Shown piece after piece: positions 24,101 through 34,294 of a DNA stretch of 64,000 nt; positions within the stretch are counted from its first letter, which is position 1; each line of letters begins with the position of its first letter. The position numbers and the translations under genes are program-made. This DNA is from Deuterostichococcus epilithicus. Lineage: Eukaryota; Chlorophyta; Trebouxiophyceae; Prasiolales; Stichococcaceae. The notes under the pieces were generated by a model that worked only from the letters and a program-made list of their open reading frames with translations, made no database searches and was not told where the DNA came from. The stretch covers positions 744,001 through 808,000 of the forward strand of contig JAVTLE010000014.1 of NCBI GenBank assembly GCA_033439295.1, written 5' to 3'.

Positions 24101-27100
24101 TCCTTCGCTGAGTCAGTGTTGGACAGTCCTGGAGGAATCCTCTGGCTGCACTCATCGACAGGGTGCGGTGGAGGCGCGCAACGCCAACTACGCCCAGATT
24201 GCGGCGCAGCTGGCTTTTAAGCGTGCTGGCTGGCTGGACGAGGACAGCCACGCGGCCGGCGGCGGCGGCGGCGCGCTGAAGGCGGGTCCGTCTTCGAAGC
24301 GGCTGCAGGCGGGGGCGGCGGCTGCCGCACATGAGGCGGGCGAGGGCAGTGAGTTCGAGGACCTGGCAGAAGAAGAGGAGGGCCAGGTGAGGCGTTTCGT
24401 TCCGATGCAGCCTGCAGTCGTTCATCGTGTGGCACCAAGGTGCAGTTTCAGTTCGGGCCGACGGGCATGGCCAGAAGGTGGACCGCCGCTCTTTGCGGCC
24501 AAGGCGCCGAGCTGAGGCACGCGACGCAGCGAATGCGAGCCTCGCAGTCCACAGGCTCTGGGGGCGCCGGGAGTCGCTGCTGCTGCTGGGCAGCGCACGA
24601 GGCGCCACAACCACCTTTGCTTCTGTGTGTGCTGACGGGGCAGCGTCAGTTCGGTTGAGCGGCTCAACTGAGGTTGTCCCGCAGCCCTGCCGAGCCTTCA
24701 TACACATCCCGTAGGGGGAGGGCATGTGCGCAACAGAGCTGCTGGTTTGGCTGGGCGCCTTTGATGACCGTACATCACATCAAGCCATGTCAGATCACGA
24801 TGCGTGATACCATGCAACAGCATGTCGTTGCAAGGGAATTGGCTGCGCGCGGCGGAACCGCTGGTGCGGAACAGGGATGGACGTCCTCAAGCAGTGCTCG
24901 ACGACAATCCTCCACGAACTGCAGGGGGAGGGCATGCGCGCAGCGGAGCTGCTGGTGTGGATGGGCGACTTCAATTACCGCATCGTCGGCGAGCGCAATG
25001 CCGTCGTCTCCTCCATCCGCCGCTTCCTGCTGCAGGACAAGGCCTCCGCGCTGCAGGACCTGCTCGCCCAGGTGGCTCTTCAATCTGTTCTGTTGCTTTT
25101 GCTTTCCCGTGTTTTCTGTGCAGCTCTCTGTGCGCGACTGGTGAACCAAGCTCATGGCGCTTGAACCAGCTCACCCAGGCGCCCCCTGTCTCCCGCCCAT
25201 TCTAGGTCGCCGCACTTTCGTGCATTTTCCAATCGACTGCTGACGCAGCACTGAGACTGCGCCCCTCAGCTATCGCGTCCCCGCCACGTCGTCTGAACAA
25301 ATGGTCCGTCGTAACCATGAACAACAGAAGCGGCAGTGAACCTGTATCACACCGAAGGGGCCTCCCTGTTGGACATGCACCCCTAGTGAACATCCGGCCC
25401 TGCCCAGTTCTGGGGTCAAGCCACCTGAGATCGCATGACGTTGCATGACATCGCCCAAGGGTGGAAGCTCGACCAGGATGCAACAAACATGCCACAGGGC
25501 CAGCTGCTGTGGGGGATGGCGGCAGGGGTTGTGATCCACTACCTACCTACCTCGTCACTGCCTTCCTGCAAACCTCTCGAGTGCCCAGGACGGGACCAGC
25601 TGCGATGGGGGATGCCGGCCGAGCGCTTGTCCCGCTGCACGAGGCAGTCTCGGCATTCGCATCCCGTCACAAAACTCTCAGCTGTCACACACAGGACCAG
25701 CTGCGGCAAGAGTCGGCGGCCGGGCACATGTCCCGCTGCATGCACGAGGCAACCTCGTCATTTGATTGTGTTCTGCCACAAACCTCTCAGCCGCCGCACA
25801 CAGGACCAGCTGCAGCGGGAGGTGGCGGCGGGGCGCGTGTTCCGCTACCTCCACGAGGCCCCCCTCCGCTTCGCGCCCACCTACAAGTTCGACAAGGGGG
25901 AGGTCAGCCCGCACGCCTACGACAGCAGCGAGAAGCAGCGGGTGCCGGCCTGGTGCGACCGCGTGCTCTTCCGCGGCTCGGAGCTCACCCGCGACTCCTC
26001 CCAGGTGCGCAGAGGATTGATTTACTCAAGGGCATCCTATTGAAAGGCTTTGCCAAGGGCGTCTCCCGGGGTTTCCCCCTGACCCTGCATGCAGCGACTC
26101 CTGCTCCTGCGAACGCTGTGCTCATCGTGGGCTGGGGATTCTGCCGTCAACCATCTGTCAGGTGGCGTCAGGCGCCCCCCTGCTCCCGCACAGGCCCGCA
26201 GCAGCTCAGCGCCATGCATGTGGTGGGGCCATGCAAGCACCTGACCGTCTCTGCCGCTCCGCATTGCTGCAGGCCCTGTCGCGGCGCAGCACGGAGGACC
26301 CTGACGCCCCCGAGCCGGCGCTGGCGGCGGAGGAGATCCGCGTCAAGTGCACCCACTACTGGTCAGTGCCGCACGCCGTGGAGTCAGACCACAAGCCGGT
26401 GCTGGCGAAGCTGGCCATCAGCATGCCCGTCACCGACCAGGCGCGCCGCCATTCCACTCGGAGGTTTTGGGGGCCGCGTCTGACACGCTTGCTTCTGCAG
26501 GGCGAGGAGGATTTGCGCTGCTGAACAGGCGCCTGACAGTGCTGCCGGCGCAGCCGCCATGTTAGCCGTCCATCACCGGGGACTTCCCAGGCAGCCAGGG
26601 TGCTGTCGAGCTGACCCTGCATGCCCAATGTGCCGGGGGGACTGCGCCGTGGCACGCGCCAAAGCTCCGCACACCCAGGTGGGGTGCCGGAATCGTGCTG
26701 ATGGCGCAGTTCCGCGGTCCCCGTGTCCCCCCCGGCCGCCCCCAAACGATCACCAGGGCCTTGCAGCGCCCGCCACCTCATGCGTACCAACCCCGCCCAC
26801 CCCTGCTGCACCCAGGCCCGCAAGCGCGCCCGGGTATCGGCCATCCTGGCGGCAGCGGACGCGCGGGCCGCCGAGGCGGAGGGGCGCCCCGATGTGCACG
26901 TGGTCCCGGGCGCCGTGGAAGTGGAAGCAGGAAGCCCCCCGGGCGAGCTGGTGCACCTGCACAACCGCGGCAGCGCGCCGGCGGCGTTCTGCCTGGGCCC
27001 TGCCTCGGTGCGTTGCTTCCCCCGCCGCCCTCGCAGCGCCCTGCAGACTCGGAGCCGCCGAGTAACGAGTTGGCATGTTGTGGATCTTCACTATGATCCG

Positions 27101-28115
27101 CTGGCAAGGCGTACATGCCTCTAGCATGACTCTGCGGCGTGACTCTTCCGCTTGTGCAGCAAGCTGTCACCTGAGCAATGACCGGCTCCAAGTGCACGCT
27201 GCACGTCCTGCTTGCTACCCGCTGCCTCAAAGACTCACCTGTTTCCACTGCGGCCCGGCGTCACCCAGGACCCGCACCTGGCAACGTCATCTCAGAGCCC
27301 TGGACCCCACCATGCGAAACCTATCATCCGGAACTTATCAGAGGGAGCCCTGCGTCCTGCGCAGGGCGGCGGCGTCGGGCGGGGTGGGCTGCCGTCGTGG
27401 CTGCAGGCCCACCCGGCGGCCGGCACCATTGCCCCCGGCCAGGCGATGGCGCTGCACCTGGGCGCCCACCCCTCCACACGCAGCCGCGCCCAGAAGGTGC
27501 GCAGCCTTTAGGGCTTAAAACCTGCGCTTCGACCTGCTGATAGAGGTTTGGTGCGGTATTGCATGGATGTGGCCACCTGGGGCGCCACTCCTCCGCGCAC
27601 AGCCGTCTCCGAGAGGTGGTCGCCACTTCGACGGCGCGTGCTGCGCTGTGCTGTGCTGTGGAAGAATGACGGCACGTGCTGTGCTGTGCTGTGCTGTGGA
27701 AGAATGTGGCATCGCCAGGCGGCGAATCTGTCTCCCAGAAGGTGCGGGGGCTGCCGTGTTGCAGCACGTCGGGAGCTCATGATGGGGACCTTTCCTGTGC
27801 CGTGCGGCCGGCCGTGCTGCCAGTCCACTTGCAGTGCTTCACAGCACGATGTGGGGAGGTGTCAGGAACCGACCCTCCATTGGTGTGGGTTCCATTCTCG
27901 GGAGTCATGAATGGCGACAAGTTCTGGCACCGAGCTTGTACTGGCTTGCGTCGCAGGCCAAGCTGGCGGTGCGAGTGCTGCCGCTGACGGCGCTGGGCGG
28001 CGCTCGGGAGGCATTCCATGAGCTGCGGCTGGTGGTGACGTGCACACCGACGACCGCGCGGGGGCCGCTGGCATCGCTGCGGCAGAATGCCGTGTCATAC
28101 GCGCACCACCACTGA
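15108..28115 (+). CDS. EH domain - WD40 - inositol polyphosphate 5-phosphatase (FRA3-like)
   Basis: A very long gene whose WD40 plus 5-phosphatase plan matches plant FRA3/5PTase12-14, with an N-terminal EH domain added. Exons 15108-15335, 15470-15600 and 15800-15962 give an EH domain: an EF-hand-like DADADHDGR loop, then EAVQFFTRTGLPKADLSKIW. A long low-complexity exon follows (16189-16837). WD40-like blades span about 18173-22069 (for example GKTLCVWSADTGAW and GSLRVFSTG). The catalytic domain runs over exons at 22264, 22912, 23304, 24162, about 24877, 25804 and 26273. It carries MTWNVNE, GLQEIEMG, GNKGAVALGF, NSHFAAHQ, WMGDFNYRI, PAWCDRVLF and SDHKPV, so all the usual motifs are present. 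The last exons (26816-27007, 27365-27496, 27957-28115) resemble the plant C-terminus, including GLPSWLQAHPAAGTIAPGQ. Its expected role is phosphoinositide dephosphorylation linked to membrane traffic. Exons between 16838 and 18172 are uncertain. Confidence 0.88.
20835..20865 (+). repeat. Exon echo in the 5-phosphatase gene (copy of exon at 20920)
   Basis: This matches 20917-20947 at 28 of 31 positions, including the CAG acceptor. It encodes VKAGELLKKL against VKAGKLLKKL in the exon and then meets a stop. The two copies are 82 bases apart. Confidence 0.8.
21319..21355. repeat. Perfect intronic hairpin
   Basis: A perfect 14-base stem (21319-21332 with 21342-21355) encloses a 9-base loop inside an intron of the 5-phosphatase gene. 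The 3' arm and flank are partly repeated just downstream, at about 21354-21378. Confidence 0.7.
23454..24161 (+). other. GC-AG intron in the 5-phosphatase gene
   Basis: The exon ends in the conserved NSHFAAHQ, and the next exon at 24162 continues GAVEARNANY, as in other 5-phosphatases. No GT is at or near the border; the intron begins GCACGG. Confidence 0.7.
24715..24890 (+). repeat. Two exon echoes before the WMGDFNYRI exon
   Basis: Copy 1 (24715-24773) matches 24925-24983 at 49 of 59 positions and reads GEGMCATELLVWLGAFDD against GEGMRAAELLVWMGDFNY. Copy 2 (about 24836-24880) is more diverged but keeps the core encoding the RAAEPLV-like stretch. Both copies carry a sequence resembling the acceptor. 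Copy 1 loses the catalytic aspartate of the GDFN motif. Confidence 0.78.
25498..25803 (+). repeat. Three-unit exon-echo array before the exon at 25804
   Basis: Units begin at about 25498, 25594 and 25695, and the real exon is the fourth at 25804, giving a period of about 96 to 109 bases. Each unit contains about 30 bases of intron with an AG, then the start of the exon (GACCAGCTGC- or closely similar). The third unit matches the exon at about 44 of 57 positions, including the stretch that in the exon encodes YLHEA. The units drift progressively out of usable coding. Confidence 0.82.
26441..26815 (+). other. Probable GC-AG intron in the 5-phosphatase gene
   Basis: After the catalytic SDHKPV motif the exon appears to end at the CAG codon of MPVTDQ, with GCGCGC as donor. 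The next exon begins ARKRARVSAI at 26816. A GT at about 26464 would give a different reading phase. This rests on phase and plausible protein continuity, so it is weaker than the case at 23454. Confidence 0.45.
27641..27712. repeat. TGTGC-type minisatellite in an intron
   Basis: Two neighbouring blocks of GCTGT repeats each end in TGTGGAAGAATG, forming an imperfect tandem repeat inside an intron of the 5-phosphatase gene. Confidence 0.7.
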
Positions 28116-28651
28116 TGACTGGGAGCAGCTGGCCGCCCGGAAACAGGAAATAACGACATCCAGGCCGTGACGCTTTTTGTTGTGGCAGCGTGTGGACGGG
28201 CCGCACCGCCTGGTGCACGGGCGGGCGGCTGGACGCCGGACGCTGAGTTTTGGCAGTATGCCAAGATTGGAACAATTTGGCGAGAGCATAGCAGCGGGCC
28301 TTGTACATTGCCATTTATGCGCATTTCCGTGCAGCGGCCTTGTAGACATTTGCGGTCTACAGTTTCCAGCAGATTGGTGTGTTGTTGTCGCTCAGAAAGA
28401 GAATACTGCGAGATCGCACCGTTCACCAGCTGTGTGGAGTGTGTCTAGCAGTGCTGATGTGATACCTAGGAGCAGACGGCGACAACATTCTGGAACAGAG
28501 CTCATGAGCAGCAGCACGTCGGTCCTGCGAGATGACCCAGCCACGTTGCACAGCCTGACTCACGCCCAAGGCAGCGAAGAGCGCGAGTGCAGATGAAGCC
28601 TGCAGGCTCGGTCGAGTCAAGGTCCCCGCTGATCTTTCCGCTGCTTGAAAC

Positions 28652-29386
28652 ATGAAGTTTGGAGCCCTAGCCATCTTTACGGGGTTGACTGGTCCTGTCG
28701 GTATACCCGGGTGGGGTCAACTGGCATGCCATCTCACTCAAACTAGTCAGAACAGCTTGTTTCCAGTTCTGCCATGCACCCTTGCGCTCTACACCTGCTG
28801 TGGCGACCGACTCCTCTCGTGGGACCCTCTGGAGGGGCAGCAAGTTTGTGCGTAAGTTCGGCACGGCAAGGTTCATGGTTCGCCTCAGGTTCAGACACGA
28901 CGATCAAAGTTTCTGCATCTACTTAGTGCCTTCTGCTCACCGTCCTGCAGGCGTGGCTGAAGCTGATGCTGTGCAGCATGCGGCGGGCACTGTGGGCCGT
29001 GAGGGCGCCGCCCGGCGCCTGACTGGCGCCACCACCTCCAATGGGCTGAGCTTTCAGGAGCAGAAAGCCATTGCCAGCGGCAACTCCGCACAGGATGCAT
29101 GGTACAGCTGTGGTGCGCATCATCAGCACCCTTACCCTGTGGCATTGCTGCTTGTGTCCTCTGCCCTGTATTATTGCCTGCCTCGGCACAGTCTATGTGG
29201 TACCTGCACCGTACGGGAGGCGGATTGTGCTGTGCGACGGTGCGTGATGCCACGAGCAGAGGCAAGTCTTTGCCCAGCGGGTCGACGACAGTAATGTGGT
29301 GTCAGTCATTCAGCAGGCGGCTGTTGCCACAGCGACAATCGGGGCCAGCCAGCAACTGAAGGCATTGGCCGCGGCCGCAGGTAAGC
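28652..29386 (+). CDS. Hypothetical small gene
   Basis: I do not recognise this protein. A start at 28652 reads MKFGALAIFTGLTGPVGIPG, a hydrophobic start that could be a signal or membrane-anchor segment. Two later segments look like exons. About 28951-29102 encodes VAEADAVQHAAGTVGREG... and ends NSAQDAW. The segment ending at 29380 reads QVFAQRVDDSNVVSVIQQAA then ATIGASQQLKALAAAAG, with a GTAAGC donor after it. A further exon from about 29537 to the stop near 29622 is possible. The joins between these segments were not all resolved, so the gene model is tentative. The middle segments look alpha-helical and soluble. Confidence 0.35.
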
Positions 29387-29399
29387 GGTCTGTATAAGC

Positions 29400-30495
29400 A
29401 TGCAACCAACCCTCCCGTCGGCATGTGGTGCGAAGAGTACTAGTGTATTACAAGCTACAACATTGTCAAGTTCGCGTCATTCATGATGCACGTACAATCG
29501 ATGTCACTTGTCACTCTGTGCACTCTCATACTGCAGCGGCTGACACTGCTGACCATGAGGGACCTGCTGTTCAATCTTGCATGCAGCATCACCCGTCATG
29601 TGTTTCTCTACACCTTGATTAGCTCGTGTGTGACGGTGCAGCGAGGAACGCAGCAACATCAACAACGGTAGATAGAGGCAACATACCGAGGAGCGCTCCG
29701 TGTCACAGCCGCACGCAGTGGTCTGCGGTAGGGTTTTGATGGTGCGGGTCAGCACCATGTTGAACAGTCTGATTCAAATAGCCCCGGTTTGTAGCAGTAA
29801 TCGCACATCTGACTGATATCAGCAGTTTCATATCTGTAGACATGTCGGCACCCCTGCCGACTGTGTGATTCGATGATGTGTCAAACTCGAGCGCCCGTCG
29901 CAGCGCTGTATGTAACGCCAGGGCGGCCAGGCAACGGTCACCACAGCAAACATAATGACACGGAGCATTGGCAGCCACCGAGACAGTGTTGTGTTTGTAC
30001 TGCGTAACTAAGTCGGCCTCGAGCTGCCATGCACGAGTCGCATTGCAGTGATGCATTGGGGCGGCGGCGCCACCGCTCCACCACGCAGTGGCAGCAGAAA
30101 GTGAATTTTTCATGCAAGCGGACTGGAAAACACCCGGAATGCCATGCCAGTCAGTACATCGAATATGACAGTAGCTTGTAAGACCGCCCCAACCCCTTAT
30201 CACTCAGCAACGTTCTGACCACCTCCTGCACAATGTGTGCTTGCACGACAGCACTTGCCCCGTTTCTGATAGGTTTCCTCCCTGAGGCTTGCCATCACTG
30301 ATGGCTTGCTGGTTGGTGCGCAACCCTCGGACACAAACTGCAGTAGAACCTGAAAGATGTATGTGCCTTGCAGTTCCCTGCGGCTGTGGCCGCGATGCTA
30401 TGGCACATCAGCAAGCCTTGATGGCAGGGACCTGGATTTCTGATTCGGCTGTCCAACTGTCCGCCTCAACACCTCTCTTTGGTCATAAACGCATC
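29400..30495. other. Long region without a recognised gene
   Basis: Apart from a possible last exon of the preceding gene at about 29537-29622, nothing convincing was found. A 166-codon open stretch on the minus strand at 29703-30203 has no motif and no supporting splice structure. Confidence 0.3.
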
Positions 30496-33400
30496 ATGTG
30501 GGGTCAGCTGAGCAACCTGGGAGGGAAGCTGGCTGAACAGGCTTCGCATCTGAAGCTCGATGAGCAGCTGGTGAGATCCGGATCGCTCCCTTGCAGTTGC
30601 TATGTTCTCTCTGTTTGCAGCTGCGGCGATGAATCCAGTTTGGAGTTTCATCCGACCAGTTGCAACGGCAAGATGATGATGCCGCATGACATTGGGGTGA
30701 GGCGCACCTCTGCAAGAATGCCGCGGTGCTCGATTTCTTTGGGACCGTTGCTGCAGGACTTTGCGCGCAACCAGGTGGGCGCGCTGGCGGACTCAGTGCT
30801 GGCGCTGGAGCCGGGGGGGGACGATGAGGAGAGCGACGCCGACTCGCCGAGCTTCCAGCAGTCCGGCGGCCTGCAGCTCGCCGACTCAGGTGCTGCGGCA
30901 ATGAGCGCAGGAGTTGCGATAGTCTTGTGACACTGCTGCAAGAAGCCCTCTGTGTCGCATCGGGGTGGCCAAGATGTTCGCCGGTTGCTGCCGTCGCCGC
31001 CTGCTAGCCCGGTCGCAGCAGAACATCTGCAGGTTCACTCACTTGACGCTCGCCCAATTGCAGGGATGATGGGCGAGTGGGGCGATGGCGGAGACAGCTT
31101 CCAAGACGTGCCGCTGGACGCCGCGCCGGCCCGCAAGCCGGATGCTGGGCGGCGCCCCAGCAGCGGTGGTGGCGGCCGCGGCGGCGGTCGCGGCGGCGCT
31201 CAGGCCGCCAGGCTGCGCCGCGAGAACGAGCAGCTGCAGGCCCGCCTCAGGACCGCCGAGTCGGTGCGGCGCAGATGTCGTGTTTGTTCGTGGCCATGCA
31301 GGGAGAATACTGGGAAGTCCAAGCTGCTCTGGTCCCCAGAACGGTGATCAACAGAACAGACCATTCCTTGGCAGCTGTGCTAATGCGGCTGCAGGGTTGC
31401 CAGGACATGCAAGAGGCCCGACCAAGCCTGACAGCGCACTGGTGCTGGTCCACCTTGGCACCTATATCTGAGGACCCAATGTGTGGGACGGCGCCAGGCC
31501 GCCGCGGACACCTGCGCCGAGCTGGACGATTTGCGGGAGGCGCTCCGCGGCGCCCAGCGGCTGGCGCGGGAGGCCGACGGGCGGGCCAGCTCCGCGGCGG
31601 CGCGCGCCGATGCGGCGGAGGGCGCCGCTAAGCAGGCGCGGGCGGAAATCGCGGACCTGGAGCGGCGGCTGCAGCAGTCGGACGCCGCCGCCGCAGAAGT
31701 GGCCGATCAGGTAAGCTCAAGTCGCGTAGGTCACCCTGCCGTGGCAGCTCTTGATTGTCAGCCCGGGGCAGGTGAGATGACACCTCGCCCGTGAGGTGAG
31801 AACCAGGTGGTATGTCCATGGTGAGAACACAAGCGCCAGCGTGACAACAACCTGTCAGGCTGACAGAGGTGGTGCGATCTGTACTGTCCAGGCGGCGGGG
31901 GCCCAGCAGCAGCTGCAGCGAGTGGAGGGCGAGCTGCTAGAGGTCAGGGCAGCGGCGGCGGCGGCGAAGGAGCACAATGCTGAGCTCAGCCGCCAGCTGG
32001 AAGCTGCGACAGCTGCGGCGGCGGCGGCGGCTGGGCCNGCGGTNGGTCGGCAGGCGGCCCCGCCCGCAGCGCCGCGGCCGCAGTGATCTTCGGNTNNCTG
32101 ATGCAGTTGCGCCAGCGACGCCGCCCGCCACGCCAGCTAGGACGCCGAGCGGCGGTTTTGGTGTTTCCGGAACAGAAGCCGAGCAGGTGACCACGAAGGC
32201 ACAGCACAGCTTGGTCATCCGAAGACAAACCTGCAGCACCTCTTAGCAGGGCCAGAGTCAGCAGTCACTTGCCGCATGTAGTGCTGCCCATACTTCACAC
32301 CCGCTGAGAGCGCTACGCACGTATCAAATGGCACAGAGATCATTCAGCATATCGCGGATCAGGCTGTGCGTCTGCTGCCCGGCAGCCACAGCGCATCAAG
32401 CATGAGTGCCATTCGCTAGCCAAATTGCCGGACCCTGACTGTGCGAAGAACCCTGACCATGCACAGACCCTGACGTTTCACAGACCCTGATGCCGCACAC
32501 GCCGTCGCAGATCGCGGAGTTCAAGCTACGGCTGGGGCGCGCCAAGCGCCAGGTCATGGGCCTCAAGCGGCAGCTGGAGGAGGCGCAGCAGCAGCGGGAT
32601 GCCGCGATGGCGCAGCTGCCGGCGCCAGCGGCCGGCGAGGTGGCGCTTGCCGCGGGTGGCACAGCAGACTCAGCAGCCGGCACGCCCGCAGCGATGCCGG
32701 CACCGGCAGAACAGCACCCTGTGAAGGAGAACGGGCTCGCGGTCCCCTCAGCTGCCGCCGGTGCGGCTGCGGCGGCGGCAGCAGCGGCTGCGGAGCGTGC
32801 GGCGGGCTTCGAGGCGGCGCTGCGGGCGGCACATGCAGAGGCTGCTGAGCTTCGAGGCCAGCTGGCGACCACCTTGGCAAGTTTGACGATGGCAACGGCG
32901 GATCTCCAGGATGCACGAGAGGCGCTGGCGGCCGGCGGCGCTGCGGCTGCCGAGGCGGCTGGGGCTCAGCTAGCCCAGGTGGCAGCTGTGCAGCGTGAGC
33001 TGGAAGCAGCGCAGCAGCAGGCGGCTGCGTCTCAGCAGCAGCTCGAAGCGGCTCAGCTGCAGGCTGCCGATGCACGACAACAGCTGCAGATGTTGCACGA
33101 GGCGGAGACGCAGTCTGCGGCGCAGCAGGCGGCGGCAGCGGCAGAGCAGCAAGCAGTGGCGGAGCAGCAGGCGGCGGCGGCAGAAGAGCAGCTGCAGCAG
33201 GCACAGCAGCAACTGCAGGGCAGCCAGCAGCAGCTGCGGGATGCGCAGCAGCAGCTGCAGGGCGTTCAGCAGCAGCTCGAGGCTGCTCGTCAGGAGGCGG
33301 CGGGTTCGCAGGCGCAGCTCGTCGCGACGGCGCAGAGGCTCGCTGCGGCCGAGCGGCAGCTCGCGGCTGCGCAGCAGCACGCCGAAGAGCAGCAGGCCGC

Positions 33401-34241
33401 AGCGGAGGCGCCGGCGCCCGGCACCCCCACCGCCAAGGAGGCCGAGCAGTCGGGGGCGNCGGCGGCCGCGGACGCGCCGGAGGCAGACGGCGGCCCGACG
33501 GCCGACCCGGCATTGGTGGCCAACCCGCCGGCAGCGCCGGATGCACCAGCAGTGCTGCCAGAGCAGCCGGCGGACATGGATCATGGATCAGCGACTGCGG
33601 CACCGGAGCCAGCAGCGGAGGGGACCGCAGGGCAGGAGGCACGGCAACTGCAGCAGCGCATCGGCGAGCTGGAGACTCAGGCGGCAGACCTCCGGGCGCA
33701 GCTGGGTGAGCCTTCGCGCCTTGATTGGCGTCCATCAAAATTCGCTTGCATGCTATCCTTCGACCCTGTGTGACGGTGTGCAGCTGCTGATGCTGAGAAG
33801 ATTGCAAGATCGGCGACTTCAAGCTTGGCATCCGGCCCAGCAGCACGACACACCAGCATGAGCACCAGGCAATGCACGTGCTCATCAATGTCATATGTTA
33901 GTCTCGCGCAATCGTCAAGCTTGCCAGTTGCTGGAGTCCGCCCAACTGGCAGACTCCAGAGACCAGCCTTTACGCGGTGCAACAGGTACGCAAGGCCAGC
34001 AGCTGGAGGCGGCGCAGCGCCAGCAGGAGCAGGCGCAGGGCATCGCCGCGGAGCAGGAGCGGCAGCTCCACAGAGAGCTGTCTGCTGTTGCCGAGGCGGC
34101 GTCTGCGGCGGACCTGCGGGCAGCGCAGCTGCAAGGCGATCTTGGCGCGGCGCAGCAGCAGCACGTCCGGCTCAAATCGGAGCTTGAGGCAGCCCGGCAG
34201 CACCAGGCGCAGCTCGCATCGGATTTCGAGGCACAGCAGCA

Positions 34242-34294
<53 letters not shown>

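Noticed and set aside
29703-30203. Minus-strand open frame of 166 codons
   Set aside because: No motif, no splice structure, and composition like random sequence.
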